Of a stretch of 35,841 nucleotides of DNA, positions 7,329 through 17,665 are shown one piece after another (position 1 is the first letter of the stretch; each line of letters begins with the position of its first letter). The stretch is taken from NCBI GenBank assembly GCA_964567785.1, contig CAZMOK010000026.1:1-35841 (forward strand), written 5' to 3'. Source of the DNA: CAZMOK01 sp964567785 (GTDB taxonomy: Bacteria > Bacteroidota > Bacteroidia > Bacteroidales > JAGOPY01). The notes below the pieces were generated by a model, which was not told the DNA's origin, did no database searches, and saw nothing but the letters and a program-made list of their open reading frames with translations. The position numbers and the translations under genes are program-made.

Positions 7329-8024
7329 ATGACAAAAATAACTAAAAAGCAGAAGGAAGCGCTGAGCCAGTTCGACAGAAGCAAGGCCTATCCCCTATCC
7401 GAAGCAGTCGAGATAGTAAAGAGTATTACTTCTACCAGTTTCGATTCTTCGGTCGACATTAACATCAGGCTTGGGGTTGACCCAAGGAAAGCAAACCAGA
7501 TGGTCAGGGGATCAGTCACTTTGCCTCACGGAACAGGTAAGAGCGTAAGGATTCTTGTTCTTTGCACCCCCGATAAGGAGGATGAAGCAAAGGCAGCCGG
7601 CGCTGATTATGTGGGACTTGATGAATATATAGATAAGATCAAAGGTGGCTGGACCGATGTAGATGTTGTCATTACCATGCCCCCCGTTATGTCAAAGATA
7701 GGTCCGCTGGGCCGTATCCTTGGACCAAGGGGCCTGATGCCCAACCCAAAGACGGGCACAGTGACAATGGATATCGGAAAAGCTGTTGAAGATGCCAAAG
7801 GCGGTAAGATCGACTTTAAAGTGGATAAATATGGTATCATCCATTCTTCCATCGGAAAAGTCTCTTTTGAAAAGCAGAAGATCGTGGAAAATGCCCGCGA
7901 ACTGCTTCAGACTATCGTAAAGATGAAACCCTCGGCATCCAAAGGCACCTATATGAGAAGTATCTATCTGTCAAGTACCATGAGTCCCGGAGTTCAAGTC
8001 GAACCCAAATCCTTTACAGCTTAA
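7329..8024 (+). CDS. rplA: Large ribosomal subunit protein uL1
   Basis: A 231-residue protein of the mobile L1 stalk. It contains MPPVMSKIGPLGRILGPRGL followed by MPNPKTGTV, the uL1 signature, and ends near SSTMSPGVQVEPKSF. In many bacteria uL1 represses its own operon by binding mRNA upstream of rplK; the 46-nt nusG-rplK gap is too short to show an obvious mimic site. It follows rplK by 42 nt. Confidence 0.98.
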   Translation: MTKITKKQKEALSQFDRSKAYPLSEAVEIVKSITSTSFDSSVDINIRLGVDPRKANQMVRGSVTLPHGTGKSVRILVLCTPDKEDEAKAAGADYVGLDEYIDKIKGGWTDVDVVITMPPVMSKIGPLGRILGPRGLMPNPKTGTVTMDIGKAVEDAKGGKIDFKVDKYGIIHSSIGKVSFEKQKIVENARELLQTIVKMKPSASKGTYMRSIYLSSTMSPGVQVEPKSFTA

Positions 8025-8051
8025 AACTGTGATTAGGGAAAAATTAACGAC

Positions 8052-8573
8052 ATGACCAGAGAAGAAAAAAATCAGTTAATCGACTCGCTGGCGGAAAAGC
8101 TTTCCAGCCATGACACCATATATGTAGCCGATATTTCAGACCTTAACTCAGAAGTGACTACTAAGCTCAGGGCCCTTTGCCACAAGCAGGAGGTCCATCT
8201 TCAGATAGTGAAGAATACGCTTCTGAAAAAGGCCATGGATAAAGTTGATAAAGATTTCAATGATCTTTATGAAATACTTTCGGGCCCTACATCATTGATG
8301 TTGTCGGATAAAGGAAATGCACCCGCCAAGTTGATAAAGGAATTCCGGAAAACAACAGACAGGCCGATCCTCAAAGGAGCTTACATTGAGGAGATGGTCT
8401 ATCTTGGTGATGATCAGCTTGACTTCCTGGCATCGATCAAATCGAAGGATGAATTGGTAGCCGACGTTATCGCGTTGCTGCAATCACCCATGAGAAACGT
8501 GATCGGAGCCCTGCAGTCGGGTGGCAATACCATTACCGGAGTCCTTAAAACGTTATCCGAAAAATCCGAATAG
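8052..8573 (+). CDS. rplJ: Large ribosomal subunit protein uL10
   Basis: A 173-residue protein anchoring L7/L12 dimers to the ribosome. It starts MTREEKNQLIDSLAEKLSSH, contains LQIVKNTLLKKAM in the rRNA-binding domain, and ends in the helix that binds L12 (SPMRNVIGALQSGGNTITGV). The rplA-rplJ gap is only 27 nt, so there is no room for a long L10 leader like that of E. coli. Confidence 0.97.
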   Translation: MTREEKNQLIDSLAEKLSSHDTIYVADISDLNSEVTTKLRALCHKQEVHLQIVKNTLLKKAMDKVDKDFNDLYEILSGPTSLMLSDKGNAPAKLIKEFRKTTDRPILKGAYIEEMVYLGDDQLDFLASIKSKDELVADVIALLQSPMRNVIGALQSGGNTITGVLKTLSEKSE

Positions 8574-8630
8574 GAATACTATTATTAATAATCAGATCAA
8601 TTTTTAGCAAACAATTAAATCATAATAGAA

Positions 8631-9014
8631 ATGGCAGAGTTAAAAGAATTAGCAGAACAACTGGTGAATTTAACCGTAAAGGAGGTTAACGAGTTGGCTG
8701 AAATCCTTAAAGAAGAATATGGCATCGAGCCGGCAGCAGCCGCAGCAGTGGCCGTAGCTCCAGGAGCAGGCGGTGGCGAAGGTGGCGAAGAAGTTGAGGA
8801 AAAGACAGAATTTGATGTTGTCCTCAATGCTCCCGGCCAGTCGAAACTTGCTGTTGTTAAGCTTGTAAAGGAACTTACAAGCCTCGGCCTTAAGGAGGCC
8901 AAAGAACTCGTCGACTCCGCTCCTAAAGCCATAAAGGAAGGAGTGACCAAAGATGAAGCTGAAGCACTGCAGAAACAGCTCGAAGAAGCTGGTGCTGAAG
9001 TAGAGGTTAAGTAG
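8631..9014 (+). CDS. rplL: Large ribosomal subunit protein bL12 (L7/L12)
   Basis: A 127-residue stalk protein. N-terminal dimerisation domain (residues 1-35), an Ala/Gly/Glu-rich hinge (AAAAAVAVAPGAGGGEGGEE), and a C-terminal domain with KLAVVKLVKELTSLGLKEAK, the face that recruits translational GTPases. The length is usual. It follows rplJ by 57 nt. The gap to rpoB is 137 nt and contains a large hairpin. Confidence 0.98.
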   Translation: MAELKELAEQLVNLTVKEVNELAEILKEEYGIEPAAAAAVAVAPGAGGGEGGEEVEEKTEFDVVLNAPGQSKLAVVKLVKELTSLGLKEAKELVDSAPKAIKEGVTKDEAEALQKQLEEAGAEVEVK

Positions 9015-9044
9015 TACAACATACCAGCTAATTTATTAGCACAG

Positions 9045-9085
9045 ACCGGCCGAACCTGGCTTTAATTAGCCGGGTTCGGTTCGGT
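9045..9085 (+). other. Long stem-loop in the rplL-rpoB gap
   Basis: CCGAACCTGGCT (9050-9061) pairs with AGCCGGGTTCGG (9068-9079) around a short AT loop. ACCG (9045-9048) can extend the stem by pairing with CGGT (9082-9085) across a small bulge. There is no T-run after it, so it is not a standard terminator. Position and shape resemble the rplL-rpoB region of E. coli, where an attenuator and an RNase III site set the ratio of L12 to RNA polymerase. The function here is inference. Confidence 0.65.
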
Positions 9086-9151
9086 GTATAAAAAATTCGA
9101 ATAAAATCATCTGCTAACCCTTCCCTCTCGGGAATTAAAATATAAAGAACC

Positions 9152-12100
9152 TTGGCTTCAAAAAACAACCAGAGGATCAATTTCGCATCCGCTAAAATAA
9201 ACGCTGAATATCCCGATTTTCTTGACATCCAGCTAAAGTCCTTCAAGGACTTTTTCCAGCTTGAGACCAATCCTGAAAACAGGGCCAACGAGGGTCTCTA
9301 TAAGGTCTTTTCGGAAAATTTCCCAATTACCGATGCCAGGAATAATTTTGTTCTTGAGTTCCTCGATTACTTTGTGGACCCACCCAGGTACTCAATCGAT
9401 GAATGTATGGACCGGGGACTTACTTACAGTGTCCCCCTTAAGGCCAAACTGAAACTTTACTGTACTGATCCGGAACATGAGGATTTCGAAACCATTATCC
9501 AGGATGTCTACCTGGGTATGATCCCCTACATGACCCCAAAAGGCACTTTTATCATCAATGGGGCAGAGAGGGTCGTAGTTTCTCAGTTGCACCGCTCCCC
9601 CGGCGTATTCTTCGGAACCAGCCTTCATGCGAACGGTACACAGTTGTACTCAGCCAGGATCATCCCTTTCAAAGGTTCATGGATGGAATTTACAACCGAC
9701 ATCAACAACGTGATGTATGCTTATATCGACAGGAAAAAGAAACTACCCGTTACCACTTTGCTCAGGGCGATCGGATATGAAACCGACAAAGACATACTCG
9801 AGATCTTTGATCTTGCAGAAGAGGTGAAGGTAAGCAAAGCCGGGCTGAAAAGGGTACTGGGAAGAACACTGGCGGCCCGCGTTGTAAGGGCATGGATAGA
9901 AGACTTTGTGGATGAGGATACCGGAGAAGTTGTTTCCATCGAAAGAACTGAAGTTATAATTGAAAGGGAAACGGTTCTTGAAAAAGAACACATAGACCTG
10001 ATACTTGATTCAGGAGTCAAATCAATACTTCTGCACAGAGAAGATGTGAATACCAGTGAGTACACCATTATCTTCAACACGCTGCAGAAAGATACGGCCA
10101 ACTCCGAAAAGGAAGCCGTGGAATATATTTACAGGCAGTTAAGGAATGCTGAACCACCCGATGAAGAGACAGCAAGGGGCATCATCGACAAGCTCTTCTT
10201 CTCCGAAAAAAGGTACGACCTCGGGGATGTAGGCCGATACAGGATCAACAAGAAACTCAAGCTTAATGTCGAAGCCGATGTCAAAGTTTTGACAAAGGAA
10301 GATATCATTGACATCATTAAGCACCTCATAGCTCTTGCCAATTCGAAAACTGAAGTCGATGATATCGACCACCTCAGTAACAGACGCGTAAGAACGGTAG
10401 GCGAACAGCTCTATGCTCAGTTCGGTGTTGGTCTTGCAAGAATGGCCAGGACTATAAGGGAAAGGATGAACGTCAGGGATAATGAAGTCTTTACCCCGGC
10501 CGACCTGATCAATGCAAAAACACTTTCGTCGGTAATCAATACCTTCTTCGGCACAAATCAGTTGTCGCAATTCATGGACCAGACCAACCCCCTCTCAGAG
10601 ATCACTCATAAGAGGAGGATCTCAGCTTTAGGCCCCGGCGGTCTTTCAAGGGAAAGGGCAGGATTTGAGGTACGTGACGTTCATTATACCCACTATGGCC
10701 GGCTTTGTACCATAGAAACACCGGAAGGGCCGAATATCGGGCTGATATCATCGCTCTGCGTTTATGCAAAAGTCAATAACCTTGGCTTTATTGAAACACC
10801 GTACATAAAAGTCGACAGCGGCTCGGTCAAACTTGAAGAGGAACCGGTTTATCTCAGTGCCGAAGAGGAAGAGACTAAGGTGATCGCCCAGGCTAATGCT
10901 CCGCTGAGTGAAAAAGGCAACTTTGTAAATGATAAAGTCAAGGCAAGGTACCAGGCTGACTATCCGATCGCAGAGAGGGACAAGATCGACATGATCGACA
11001 GCGCCCCCAACCAGATCGCTTCCATTGCGGCCTCATTGATACCCTTCCTGGAACACGATGATGCTAACCGTGCCCTCATGGGTTCGAACATGATGCGCCA
11101 GGCTGTTCCGCTTATGCAACCTGAAGCTCCTATCGTTGGAACCGGTATCGAGAAAGACGTTGCCCATGATTCAAGGGTGCTCATCAATGCCGAAGGTGAT
11201 GGTATTGTTGAATCCGTTGATGCCAGGGAAATCGTCATACGCTATACGCGCCATGAAAATGAAAAGCTGGTAAGTTTTGATGACGATGTGAAGAAGTACG
11301 AACTCACAAAGTTCAAAAGGACGAACCAGAACACCAGCATCACACTTAAGCCCAGCGTCAAAAAGGGACAGAAAGTTCAAAAGGGCCAGGTGCTCTGTGA
11401 AGGATATGCAACCAAAGAAGGAGAACTCGCAATTGGACGCAACCTTAAAGTGGCTTTCATGCCCTGGAAGGGTTACAACTTTGAGGATGCTATCGTGATC
11501 TCCGAAAACCTGGTAAAAGAAGATGTGTTCACATCGATCCATATAGAGGAATTCACGCTGGAAGTCCGGGATACCAAGCGGGGGATCGAAGAGCTCACCA
11601 ATGACATCCCTAATGTGAGTGCCGATGCAACCAAGGACCTTGATGAAACAGGACTTATCAGGATAGGTGCCGAGGTGAATGAAGGTGACATCCTTATCGG
11701 CAAGATTACCCCTAAAGGTGAAAGCGATCCGACACCGGAAGAAAAGCTGCTGAGGGCAATCTTTGGCGATAAGGCCGGAGATGTGAAGAATGCCTCACTG
11801 AAAGCTCCTCCTTCACTGAAAGGTGTGGTAATTGAAAACAAGTTATTTTCCAGGGTTATCAAAGACAGGAAAACGAAAGTAAAGGAAAAGGACGTTCTTG
11901 CCAATTTCGATAAAGATTTTGACAAGAAAGCGGCTGAACTAAAGTCCAAGCTTGTTGACAAGCTGACTGTACTTCTCAGCGGCAAGGTTTCACAGGGTGT
12001 TTACAGTAATTTCAAGGAAGAGATGATACCGAAAAAGGCTAAGTTCACCCAGAAACTGCTACTTGGAATTGACTACACAACGGTTAACCCGAACAAATGG

Positions 12101-12958
12101 ACGGCTGATAAGGAAAAGAATGAACTTATCAAAACGGTCATAAACAATTATAATATCAAGTACAAAGAGTTGCTTGGCAGGCATAACCGCGAAAAATTCA
12201 CTTACCAGGTAGGAGATGAACTACCTTCGGGCATCGTTCAGATGGCAAAGGTTTACATCGCCAAAAAGAGAAAGGTCCAGGTGGGTGATAAAATGTCGGG
12301 ACGCCATGGTAACAAAGGTATAGTTGCAAAGATCGTACGTGAAGAAGACATGCCTTTCCTCGAGGACGGGACCCCGGTTGATATTGTACTCAACCCTCTT
12401 GGTGTACCCTCCCGAATGAACCTCGGACAGATCTATGAAACAGTCCTCGGATGGGCAGGCAAAGTCCTGGACATGAAGTTTGCAACTCCTATTTTCGACG
12501 GAGCTTCCTATGAGCAGATAAACGAGTTGATGGAGAAGGCCAAGCTTCCGAAAGACGGAAGGGTTTACCTTTACGACGGCGAAACAGGTGTACGTTTTGA
12601 TCAGCCTACCACAGTGGGGTATATTTATATGCTGAAGCTCCACCACATGGTTGATGACAAAATACACGCCCGTTCCATCGGGCCTTACTCACTCATCACC
12701 CAACAACCGCTTGGTGGTAAAGCACAGTTCGGTGGCCAGCGTTTTGGTGAGATGGAGGTATGGGCCATCGAAGCATTCGGAGCATCGAACATATTGCAGG
12801 AGATACTAACGATCAAGTCGGATGACGTCCAGGGCAGGGCCAGGAGTTATGAAAGCCTGGTTAAGGGCGAAAATATGCCCAAGGCCGGCGTTCCCGAATC
12901 GTTTAACGTCCTCATACATGAACTCAGGGGGCTCGGACTTGATGTCAAGTTCGATTAG
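9152..12958 (+). CDS. rpoB: DNA-directed RNA polymerase subunit beta
   Basis: A 1268-residue catalytic subunit. The start is TTG at 9152; MASKNNQRINFASAKINAEY matches the conserved Bacteroidota N-terminus and there is no suitable ATG nearby. The rifampicin pocket reads QLSQFMDQTNPLSEITHKRR then ISALGPGG, with Gln473, Asp476, His486 and Ser491 (E. coli 513, 516, 526, 531) all wild-type, so no target-site resistance is predicted. The motif usually reading CPIETPEG is CTIETPEG (Thr for Pro). The C-terminal GKAQFGGQRFGEMEVWA is intact. It is followed after 53 nt by rpoC. The rare TTG start and missing SD may lower initiation. Confidence 0.98.
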   Translation: MASKNNQRINFASAKINAEYPDFLDIQLKSFKDFFQLETNPENRANEGLYKVFSENFPITDARNNFVLEFLDYFVDPPRYSIDECMDRGLTYSVPLKAKLKLYCTDPEHEDFETIIQDVYLGMIPYMTPKGTFIINGAERVVVSQLHRSPGVFFGTSLHANGTQLYSARIIPFKGSWMEFTTDINNVMYAYIDRKKKLPVTTLLRAIGYETDKDILEIFDLAEEVKVSKAGLKRVLGRTLAARVVRAWIEDFVDEDTGEVVSIERTEVIIERETVLEKEHIDLILDSGVKSILLHREDVNTSEYTIIFNTLQKDTANSEKEAVEYIYRQLRNAEPPDEETARGIIDKLFFSEKRYDLGDVGRYRINKKLKLNVEADVKVLTKEDIIDIIKHLIALANSKTEVDDIDHLSNRRVRTVGEQLYAQFGVGLARMARTIRERMNVRDNEVFTPADLINAKTLSSVINTFFGTNQLSQFMDQTNPLSEITHKRRISALGPGGLSRERAGFEVRDVHYTHYGRLCTIETPEGPNIGLISSLCVYAKVNNLGFIETPYIKVDSGSVKLEEEPVYLSAEEEETKVIAQANAPLSEKGNFVNDKVKARYQADYPIAERDKIDMIDSAPNQIASIAASLIPFLEHDDANRALMGSNMMRQAVPLMQPEAPIVGTGIEKDVAHDSRVLINAEGDGIVESVDAREIVIRYTRHENEKLVSFDDDVKKYELTKFKRTNQNTSITLKPSVKKGQKVQKGQVLCEGYATKEGELAIGRNLKVAFMPWKGYNFEDAIVISENLVKEDVFTSIHIEEFTLEVRDTKRGIEELTNDIPNVSADATKDLDETGLIRIGAEVNEGDILIGKITPKGESDPTPEEKLLRAIFGDKAGDVKNASLKAPPSLKGVVIENKLFSRVIKDRKTKVKEKDVLANFDKDFDKKAAELKSKLVDKLTVLLSGKVSQGVYSNFKEEMIPKKAKFTQKLLLGIDYTTVNPNKWTADKEKNELIKTVINNYNIKYKELLGRHNREKFTYQVGDELPSGIVQMAKVYIAKKRKVQVGDKMSGRHGNKGIVAKIVREEDMPFLEDGTPVDIVLNPLGVPSRMNLGQIYETVLGWAGKVLDMKFATPIFDGASYEQINELMEKAKLPKDGRVYLYDGETGVRFDQPTTVGYIYMLKLHHMVDDKIHARSIGPYSLITQQPLGGKAQFGGQRFGEMEVWAIEAFGASNILQEILTIKSDDVQGRARSYESLVKGENMPKAGVPESFNVLIHELRGLGLDVKFD

Positions 12959-13011
12959 TCAACCTTTATTGACGATAATAAAAAGTGTTTACAATAAATA
13001 TACATCGATAA

Positions 13012-16000
13012 ATGGCTTTCAGAAAAGACACCAGTTTTACAAGCGATTTTTCAAACATAACAATAAGCCTTGCCTCTCCGGAGATCATCCTGGAAAGGTC
13101 GTACGGTGAAGTGTTGAAACCTGAAACAATCAACTATCGTACCTATAAACCCGAAAGGGACGGTCTGTTCTGCGAAAGGATATTCGGGCCTGTAAAAGAC
13201 TACGAATGTCATTGCGGAAAATACAAGAGGATCAGGTATAAAGGTATCATTTGCGACCGCTGCGGCGTTGAAGTTACCGAGAAAAAAGTGAGAAGGGAAA
13301 GGACCGGGCACATACAACTTGTTGTTCCTGTTGCCCACATATGGTTTTTCCGCTCACTACCCAATAAGATCGGTGCCCTCCTCGGCCTTCAGTCGAAGAA
13401 GCTGGATTCGATCATATATTACGAAAGGTATGTAGTGATCCAGCCGGGCATAAAGGAGAAGGACGGTATAAGCCAGATGGATTTCCTCACTGAGGAAGAA
13501 TACTTTGATATAATTGATTCGCTGCCTGCCGACAATCAATACCTTGAAGATTCTGATCCAAACAAGTTCATTGCCAAGATGGGTGCCGAAGCTGTACATG
13601 ATCTTCTGGCCAGGCTCGACCTCGACACTATCTCTTATGAGCTGAGGCATAAAGCCAACACAGAAACCTCACAACAGAGAAAACAGGATGCCCTGAAAAG
13701 GCTGCAGGTGGTGGAAGCATTCAGGGATGCAAGGAACAGGGCAGAAAACAGGCCGGAATGGATGATCGTGAAAGTGGTGCCTGTAATACCGCCCGAACTC
13801 AGGCCGCTTGTGCCTCTTGATGGCGGACGTTTTGCGACATCCGACCTCAACGATCTCTACAGAAGGGCCATAATAAGGAACAACAGGCTTAAGAGGCTTA
13901 TAGAGATCAAGGCCCCTGACGTGATCATGAGGAACGAGAAGCGTATGTTACAGGAAGCTGTCGATTCGCTTTTCGACAATTCCAGGAAGGCCAGTGCTGT
14001 TAAAACAGAATCGAACAGGGCGCTTAAATCACTCAGCGACAGCCTCAAGGGAAAACAGGGCAGGTTCCGTCAGAACCTTCTCGGTAAGAGGGTTGATTAT
14101 TCAGGCCGTTCAGTTATTGTTGTAGGCCCCGAAATGAAGCTGAATGAATGCGGATTGCCTAAAGACATGGCAGCCGAGCTCTTCAAGCCTTTCGTCATCA
14201 GAAAGCTCCTTGAAAGAGGTATTGTTAAGACCGTTAAATCAGCTAAAAAGATCGTCGACAGGAAAGACCCTGTGGTATGGGATATTCTGGAAAACATCCT
14301 TAAAGGCCACCCGGTCCTGCTGAACAGGGCACCTACCCTTCACAGGCTGGGTATCCAGGCTTTCCAGCCGAAACTTATTGAAGGTAAAGCAATACAGCTT
14401 CACCCGTTGGTATGTACGGCGTTCAATGCCGATTTCGACGGTGATCAGATGGCTGTGCACGTACCACTGGGACATGCCGCCATCCTGGAAGCACAGATCC
14501 TCATGCTCGCCTCACATAATATCCTGAACCCGGCCAACGGTGCTCCAATAGCCGTTCCTTCGCAGGATATGGTACTCGGCCTGTACTACATGACCAAAGG
14601 CCGTAAAAGCACTAAAGAATACCCTGTAAAGGGCGAAGGAAGCACTTTCTACTCATCAGAGGAAGTGATCATTGCATACAATGAGAAAAGAGTTGACCTT
14701 CACGCTGTCATATACGTTTATGTAGAAGACCTAATTGACGGGAAACTGCAGACCACAAAGGTTGAAACAACTGTCGGAAGGCTTCTGTTCAACGAGGTTG
14801 TTCCCAATGAGATCGGGTACATTAACCAGCTTCTTACGAAAAAGGCACTTCGTGATATTATCGGAAGGATCCTCAGGTTCACCGGAACCAAGAAGGCAGC
14901 CAACTTCCTCGACGACATCAAGCACCTCGGTTTCAGAATGGCTTTCTCGGGAGGGCTCTCATTCAACCTTGGTGACGTGATAATCCCCAATCTGAAAGAA
15001 GATCTCATCCAACAGGCAAATGCCGAAGTTGAAGAAGTATTGTCTAATTACAATATGGGTTTCATTACCAATAATGAAAGGTATAACCAGATCATTGACA
15101 TCTGGACACACACCAACTCCAAGCTGACCCAGCAGGTGATGAAGGAGCTCTCGACCGACAGGCAGGGTTTTAACCCGATCTTCATGATGCTCGACTCAGG
15201 TGCCAGGGGATCAAAGGAACAGATCAGGCAGTTATCCGGAATGAGAGGCCTGATGGCAAAACCTCAGAAATCCGGTGCAACAGGTGGTGAGATCATCGAA
15301 AACCCCATCCTTTCAAACTTTAAGGAAGGGCTTTCAGTACTTGAGTACTTTATCTCCACACACGGCGCCAGGAAAGGTCTTGCTGATACCGCCCTCAAGA
15401 CGGCCGATGCAGGTTACCTTACGAGAAGGCTTGTAGATGTTGCCCAGGATGTCATTATCTCTGAAGAGGACTGCGGTACGCTCAGAGGACTCACGATCTC
15501 AGCGCTCAAGAAGAACGAGGAAGTTGTGGAATCCCTGTACGACAGGATACTCGGAAGGGTTGCATTGCATGACATTTTCCACCCCCAAACAGGTGAAGTC
15601 CTTGCAAGTGCGGGCGAAGAGCTCACTGATGAGATCTGCCAGGTCATTGAAGAATCACCCATAGAGGAGGTGGAAATACGGTCGGTACTCACCTGTGAAT
15701 CGAAACACGGTGTCTGCACAAAGTGCTACGGAAGGAACCTGGCAACAGGTAAACTGGTTGAAGAAGGCGAAGCAGTGGGCGTTATAGCAGCACAGTCGAT
15801 TGGTGAACCGGGTACCCAGCTTACGTTGCGTACATTCCACGTAGGTGGTACCGCATCGAACATCGCAATTATTTCAAAGATCGAGGCCAAGTACGACGGC
15901 CAGCTTGATATCGATGAACTCAGGTCGGTAAAATATACCGACAAGGAAGGAAAGACCTACCAGATGGTCATCGGTCGTTCGGCAGAGATGAGGATCATCG

Positions 16001-17331
16001 ACCCTAATACGAACATACCGCTTACATCATCCAATATCCCTTATGGTGCCAAGCTGTTCTTCAGCAATGGCGATAAGGTTAAAAAAGGCGACCAGATAAG
16101 TGAATGGGATCCCTATAATGCTGTAATTCTTTCCGAATACTCAGGAAAGATCCAGTTCGAGAATATTGTCGAGGGCAGGACCTACAGAGTTGAATCGGAC
16201 GAACAGACCGGTTACGTTGACAAGGTGATCGTAGAGTCGAGACAAAAAACAAAGAACCCTGCGATACATATTCTCTCAGGCAGCGGTGAGATAGTAAAAA
16301 CCTACGATATTCCTGTAGGGGCCCACATCATTGTTGACGACGGTAACAAGATCAAAGCCGGTGAACCGCTGGTGAAGATACCAAGAGCGATAGGAAAAAC
16401 CGGTGATATCACGGGTGGTCTCCCAAGGGTAACTGAGCTTTTTGAGGCAAGGAACCCGTCTAACCCTGCTATTGTATCAGAGATCGATGGTGTTGTCTCA
16501 TTCGGCAAGAAGCTGAAGAGAGGGAACCGTGAAGTGATCATTACCTCCAAGACAGGTGAAGAAAAGAGATACCTTATTCCTACATCCAAGCAGATCCTTG
16601 CCCAGGAAAACGACTATGTAAAGGCAGGCACCTCACTTTCGGACGGTGCTATGACACCATCCGACATACTTGCCATCAAGGGTCCGATGAAGGTACAGGA
16701 GTATATTGTAAACGAGATCCAGGAAGTGTACAGACTCCAGGGAGTTAAGATAAATGATAAGCATTTTGAGGTAATTGTACGCCAGATGATGCGTAAGGTA
16801 GAAGTTGAAGATCCGGGCGATACCAAGTTCCTCGAGGGAGAGCTTGTCAATAAAACAGAATTCCAGGATGAAAATGATGAGATATTCGGTAAGAAGGTTA
16901 TCATTGACCATGGCGATTCAGAAGTATTCAAATCAGGGCAGATAGTAACTGCCAGGAAACTCAGGGATGAAAACTCAATGCTGAAAAGGCGTGATAAAAA
17001 GCTGGTAGAAGCGAGGGATGCAAGACCTGCAACTGCACGTCAGGTGCTTCAGGGTATTACAAAAGCATCACTTCAAACCACAAGCTGGATATCTGCCGCG
17101 TCGTTCCAGGAAACAACCAAAGTACTCACGCAGGCCGCTATCACTGCCAAAACTGACGAACTCAACGGGCTTAAGGAAAATGTTATCGTTGGCCATAAGA
17201 TACCGGCAGGAACAGGCCTCAGAAAGTACGACGACATCATCGTTGGTTCAAGGGAAGAATATGAAGAGATCATGGCTGCCAGGGGTGAAGAATCTGAAAA
17301 TATTATTGAAGAAGAAAAAATGGAGAAATAA
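13012..17331 (+). CDS. rpoC: DNA-directed RNA polymerase subunit beta'
   Basis: A 1439-residue subunit with the active-site motif NADFDGDQM, in which Asp474, Asp476 and Asp478 hold the catalytic Mg2+. The N-terminal zinc site uses Cys66, Cys68, Cys81 and Cys84. A second zinc site is in CESKHGVCTKCYG. The trigger loop/bridge region contains GEPGTQLTLRTFHVGG. The C-terminus is acidic (EESENIIEEEKMEK). The start is ATG 13012. The following DUF3467 gene begins 2 nt after the stop, indicating translational coupling. Confidence 0.98.
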   Translation: MAFRKDTSFTSDFSNITISLASPEIILERSYGEVLKPETINYRTYKPERDGLFCERIFGPVKDYECHCGKYKRIRYKGIICDRCGVEVTEKKVRRERTGHIQLVVPVAHIWFFRSLPNKIGALLGLQSKKLDSIIYYERYVVIQPGIKEKDGISQMDFLTEEEYFDIIDSLPADNQYLEDSDPNKFIAKMGAEAVHDLLARLDLDTISYELRHKANTETSQQRKQDALKRLQVVEAFRDARNRAENRPEWMIVKVVPVIPPELRPLVPLDGGRFATSDLNDLYRRAIIRNNRLKRLIEIKAPDVIMRNEKRMLQEAVDSLFDNSRKASAVKTESNRALKSLSDSLKGKQGRFRQNLLGKRVDYSGRSVIVVGPEMKLNECGLPKDMAAELFKPFVIRKLLERGIVKTVKSAKKIVDRKDPVVWDILENILKGHPVLLNRAPTLHRLGIQAFQPKLIEGKAIQLHPLVCTAFNADFDGDQMAVHVPLGHAAILEAQILMLASHNILNPANGAPIAVPSQDMVLGLYYMTKGRKSTKEYPVKGEGSTFYSSEEVIIAYNEKRVDLHAVIYVYVEDLIDGKLQTTKVETTVGRLLFNEVVPNEIGYINQLLTKKALRDIIGRILRFTGTKKAANFLDDIKHLGFRMAFSGGLSFNLGDVIIPNLKEDLIQQANAEVEEVLSNYNMGFITNNERYNQIIDIWTHTNSKLTQQVMKELSTDRQGFNPIFMMLDSGARGSKEQIRQLSGMRGLMAKPQKSGATGGEIIENPILSNFKEGLSVLEYFISTHGARKGLADTALKTADAGYLTRRLVDVAQDVIISEEDCGTLRGLTISALKKNEEVVESLYDRILGRVALHDIFHPQTGEVLASAGEELTDEICQVIEESPIEEVEIRSVLTCESKHGVCTKCYGRNLATGKLVEEGEAVGVIAAQSIGEPGTQLTLRTFHVGGTASNIAIISKIEAKYDGQLDIDELRSVKYTDKEGKTYQMVIGRSAEMRIIDPNTNIPLTSSNIPYGAKLFFSNGDKVKKGDQISEWDPYNAVILSEYSGKIQFENIVEGRTYRVESDEQTGYVDKVIVESRQKTKNPAIHILSGSGEIVKTYDIPVGAHIIVDDGNKIKAGEPLVKIPRAIGKTGDITGGLPRVTELFEARNPSNPAIVSEIDGVVSFGKKLKRGNREVIITSKTGEEKRYLIPTSKQILAQENDYVKAGTSLSDGAMTPSDILAIKGPMKVQEYIVNEIQEVYRLQGVKINDKHFEVIVRQMMRKVEVEDPGDTKFLEGELVNKTEFQDENDEIFGKKVIIDHGDSEVFKSGQIVTARKLRDENSMLKRRDKKLVEARDARPATARQVLQGITKASLQTTSWISAASFQETTKVLTQAAITAKTDELNGLKENVIVGHKIPAGTGLRKYDDIIVGSREEYEEIMAARGEESENIIEEEKMEK

Positions 17332-17333
17332 TC

Positions 17334-17651
17334 ATGGAAGAAAAAAAAGGAAAAAATCAGATCAATATCGAGCTCAGCGAGGAACAGGCTGAGGGTATCT
17401 ATTCAAATCTCGCAATGATAACCCATTCACCTTCTGAGTTCATAGTGGATTTTATTAAAATGATGCCTGGAGCCCCCAAGGCAAAGGTTAAGGCAAGACT
17501 GATACTCACCCCTCAGCATGCAAAGAGACTGCTGAAGGCCTTGCGCGACAATATTGGAAAATATGAATCGGTGCATGGTGAGATCAAAGTACCGGAAGGA
17601 CATGAAGGAATGCCGCCTTTCAATATGGGAGGCCCTACGGCTCAAGCCTGA
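17334..17651 (+). CDS. DUF3467 protein encoded after rpoC
   Basis: A 105-residue protein beginning MEEKKGKNQINIELSEEQAE, with a core (GIYSNLAMITHSPSEFIVDF) and a Pro/Gly/Met-rich tail, matching DUF3467 from memory. Its place directly after rpoC is conserved across Bacteroidota. The function is unknown; position suggests a role with RNA polymerase, but that is inference. It starts 2 nt after the rpoC stop and is the last gene of the cluster before a strong terminator. Confidence 0.88.
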   Translation: MEEKKGKNQINIELSEEQAEGIYSNLAMITHSPSEFIVDFIKMMPGAPKAKVKARLILTPQHAKRLLKALRDNIGKYESVHGEIKVPEGHEGMPPFNMGGPTAQA

Positions 17652-17665
17652 TCATTCTACAACAT

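Noticed and set aside
8615..9022. 135-aa Ser/Ala-rich frame on the minus strand
   Set aside because: It is the complement of rplL; the low-complexity hinge keeps the opposite frame open. No independent start signal or family match.
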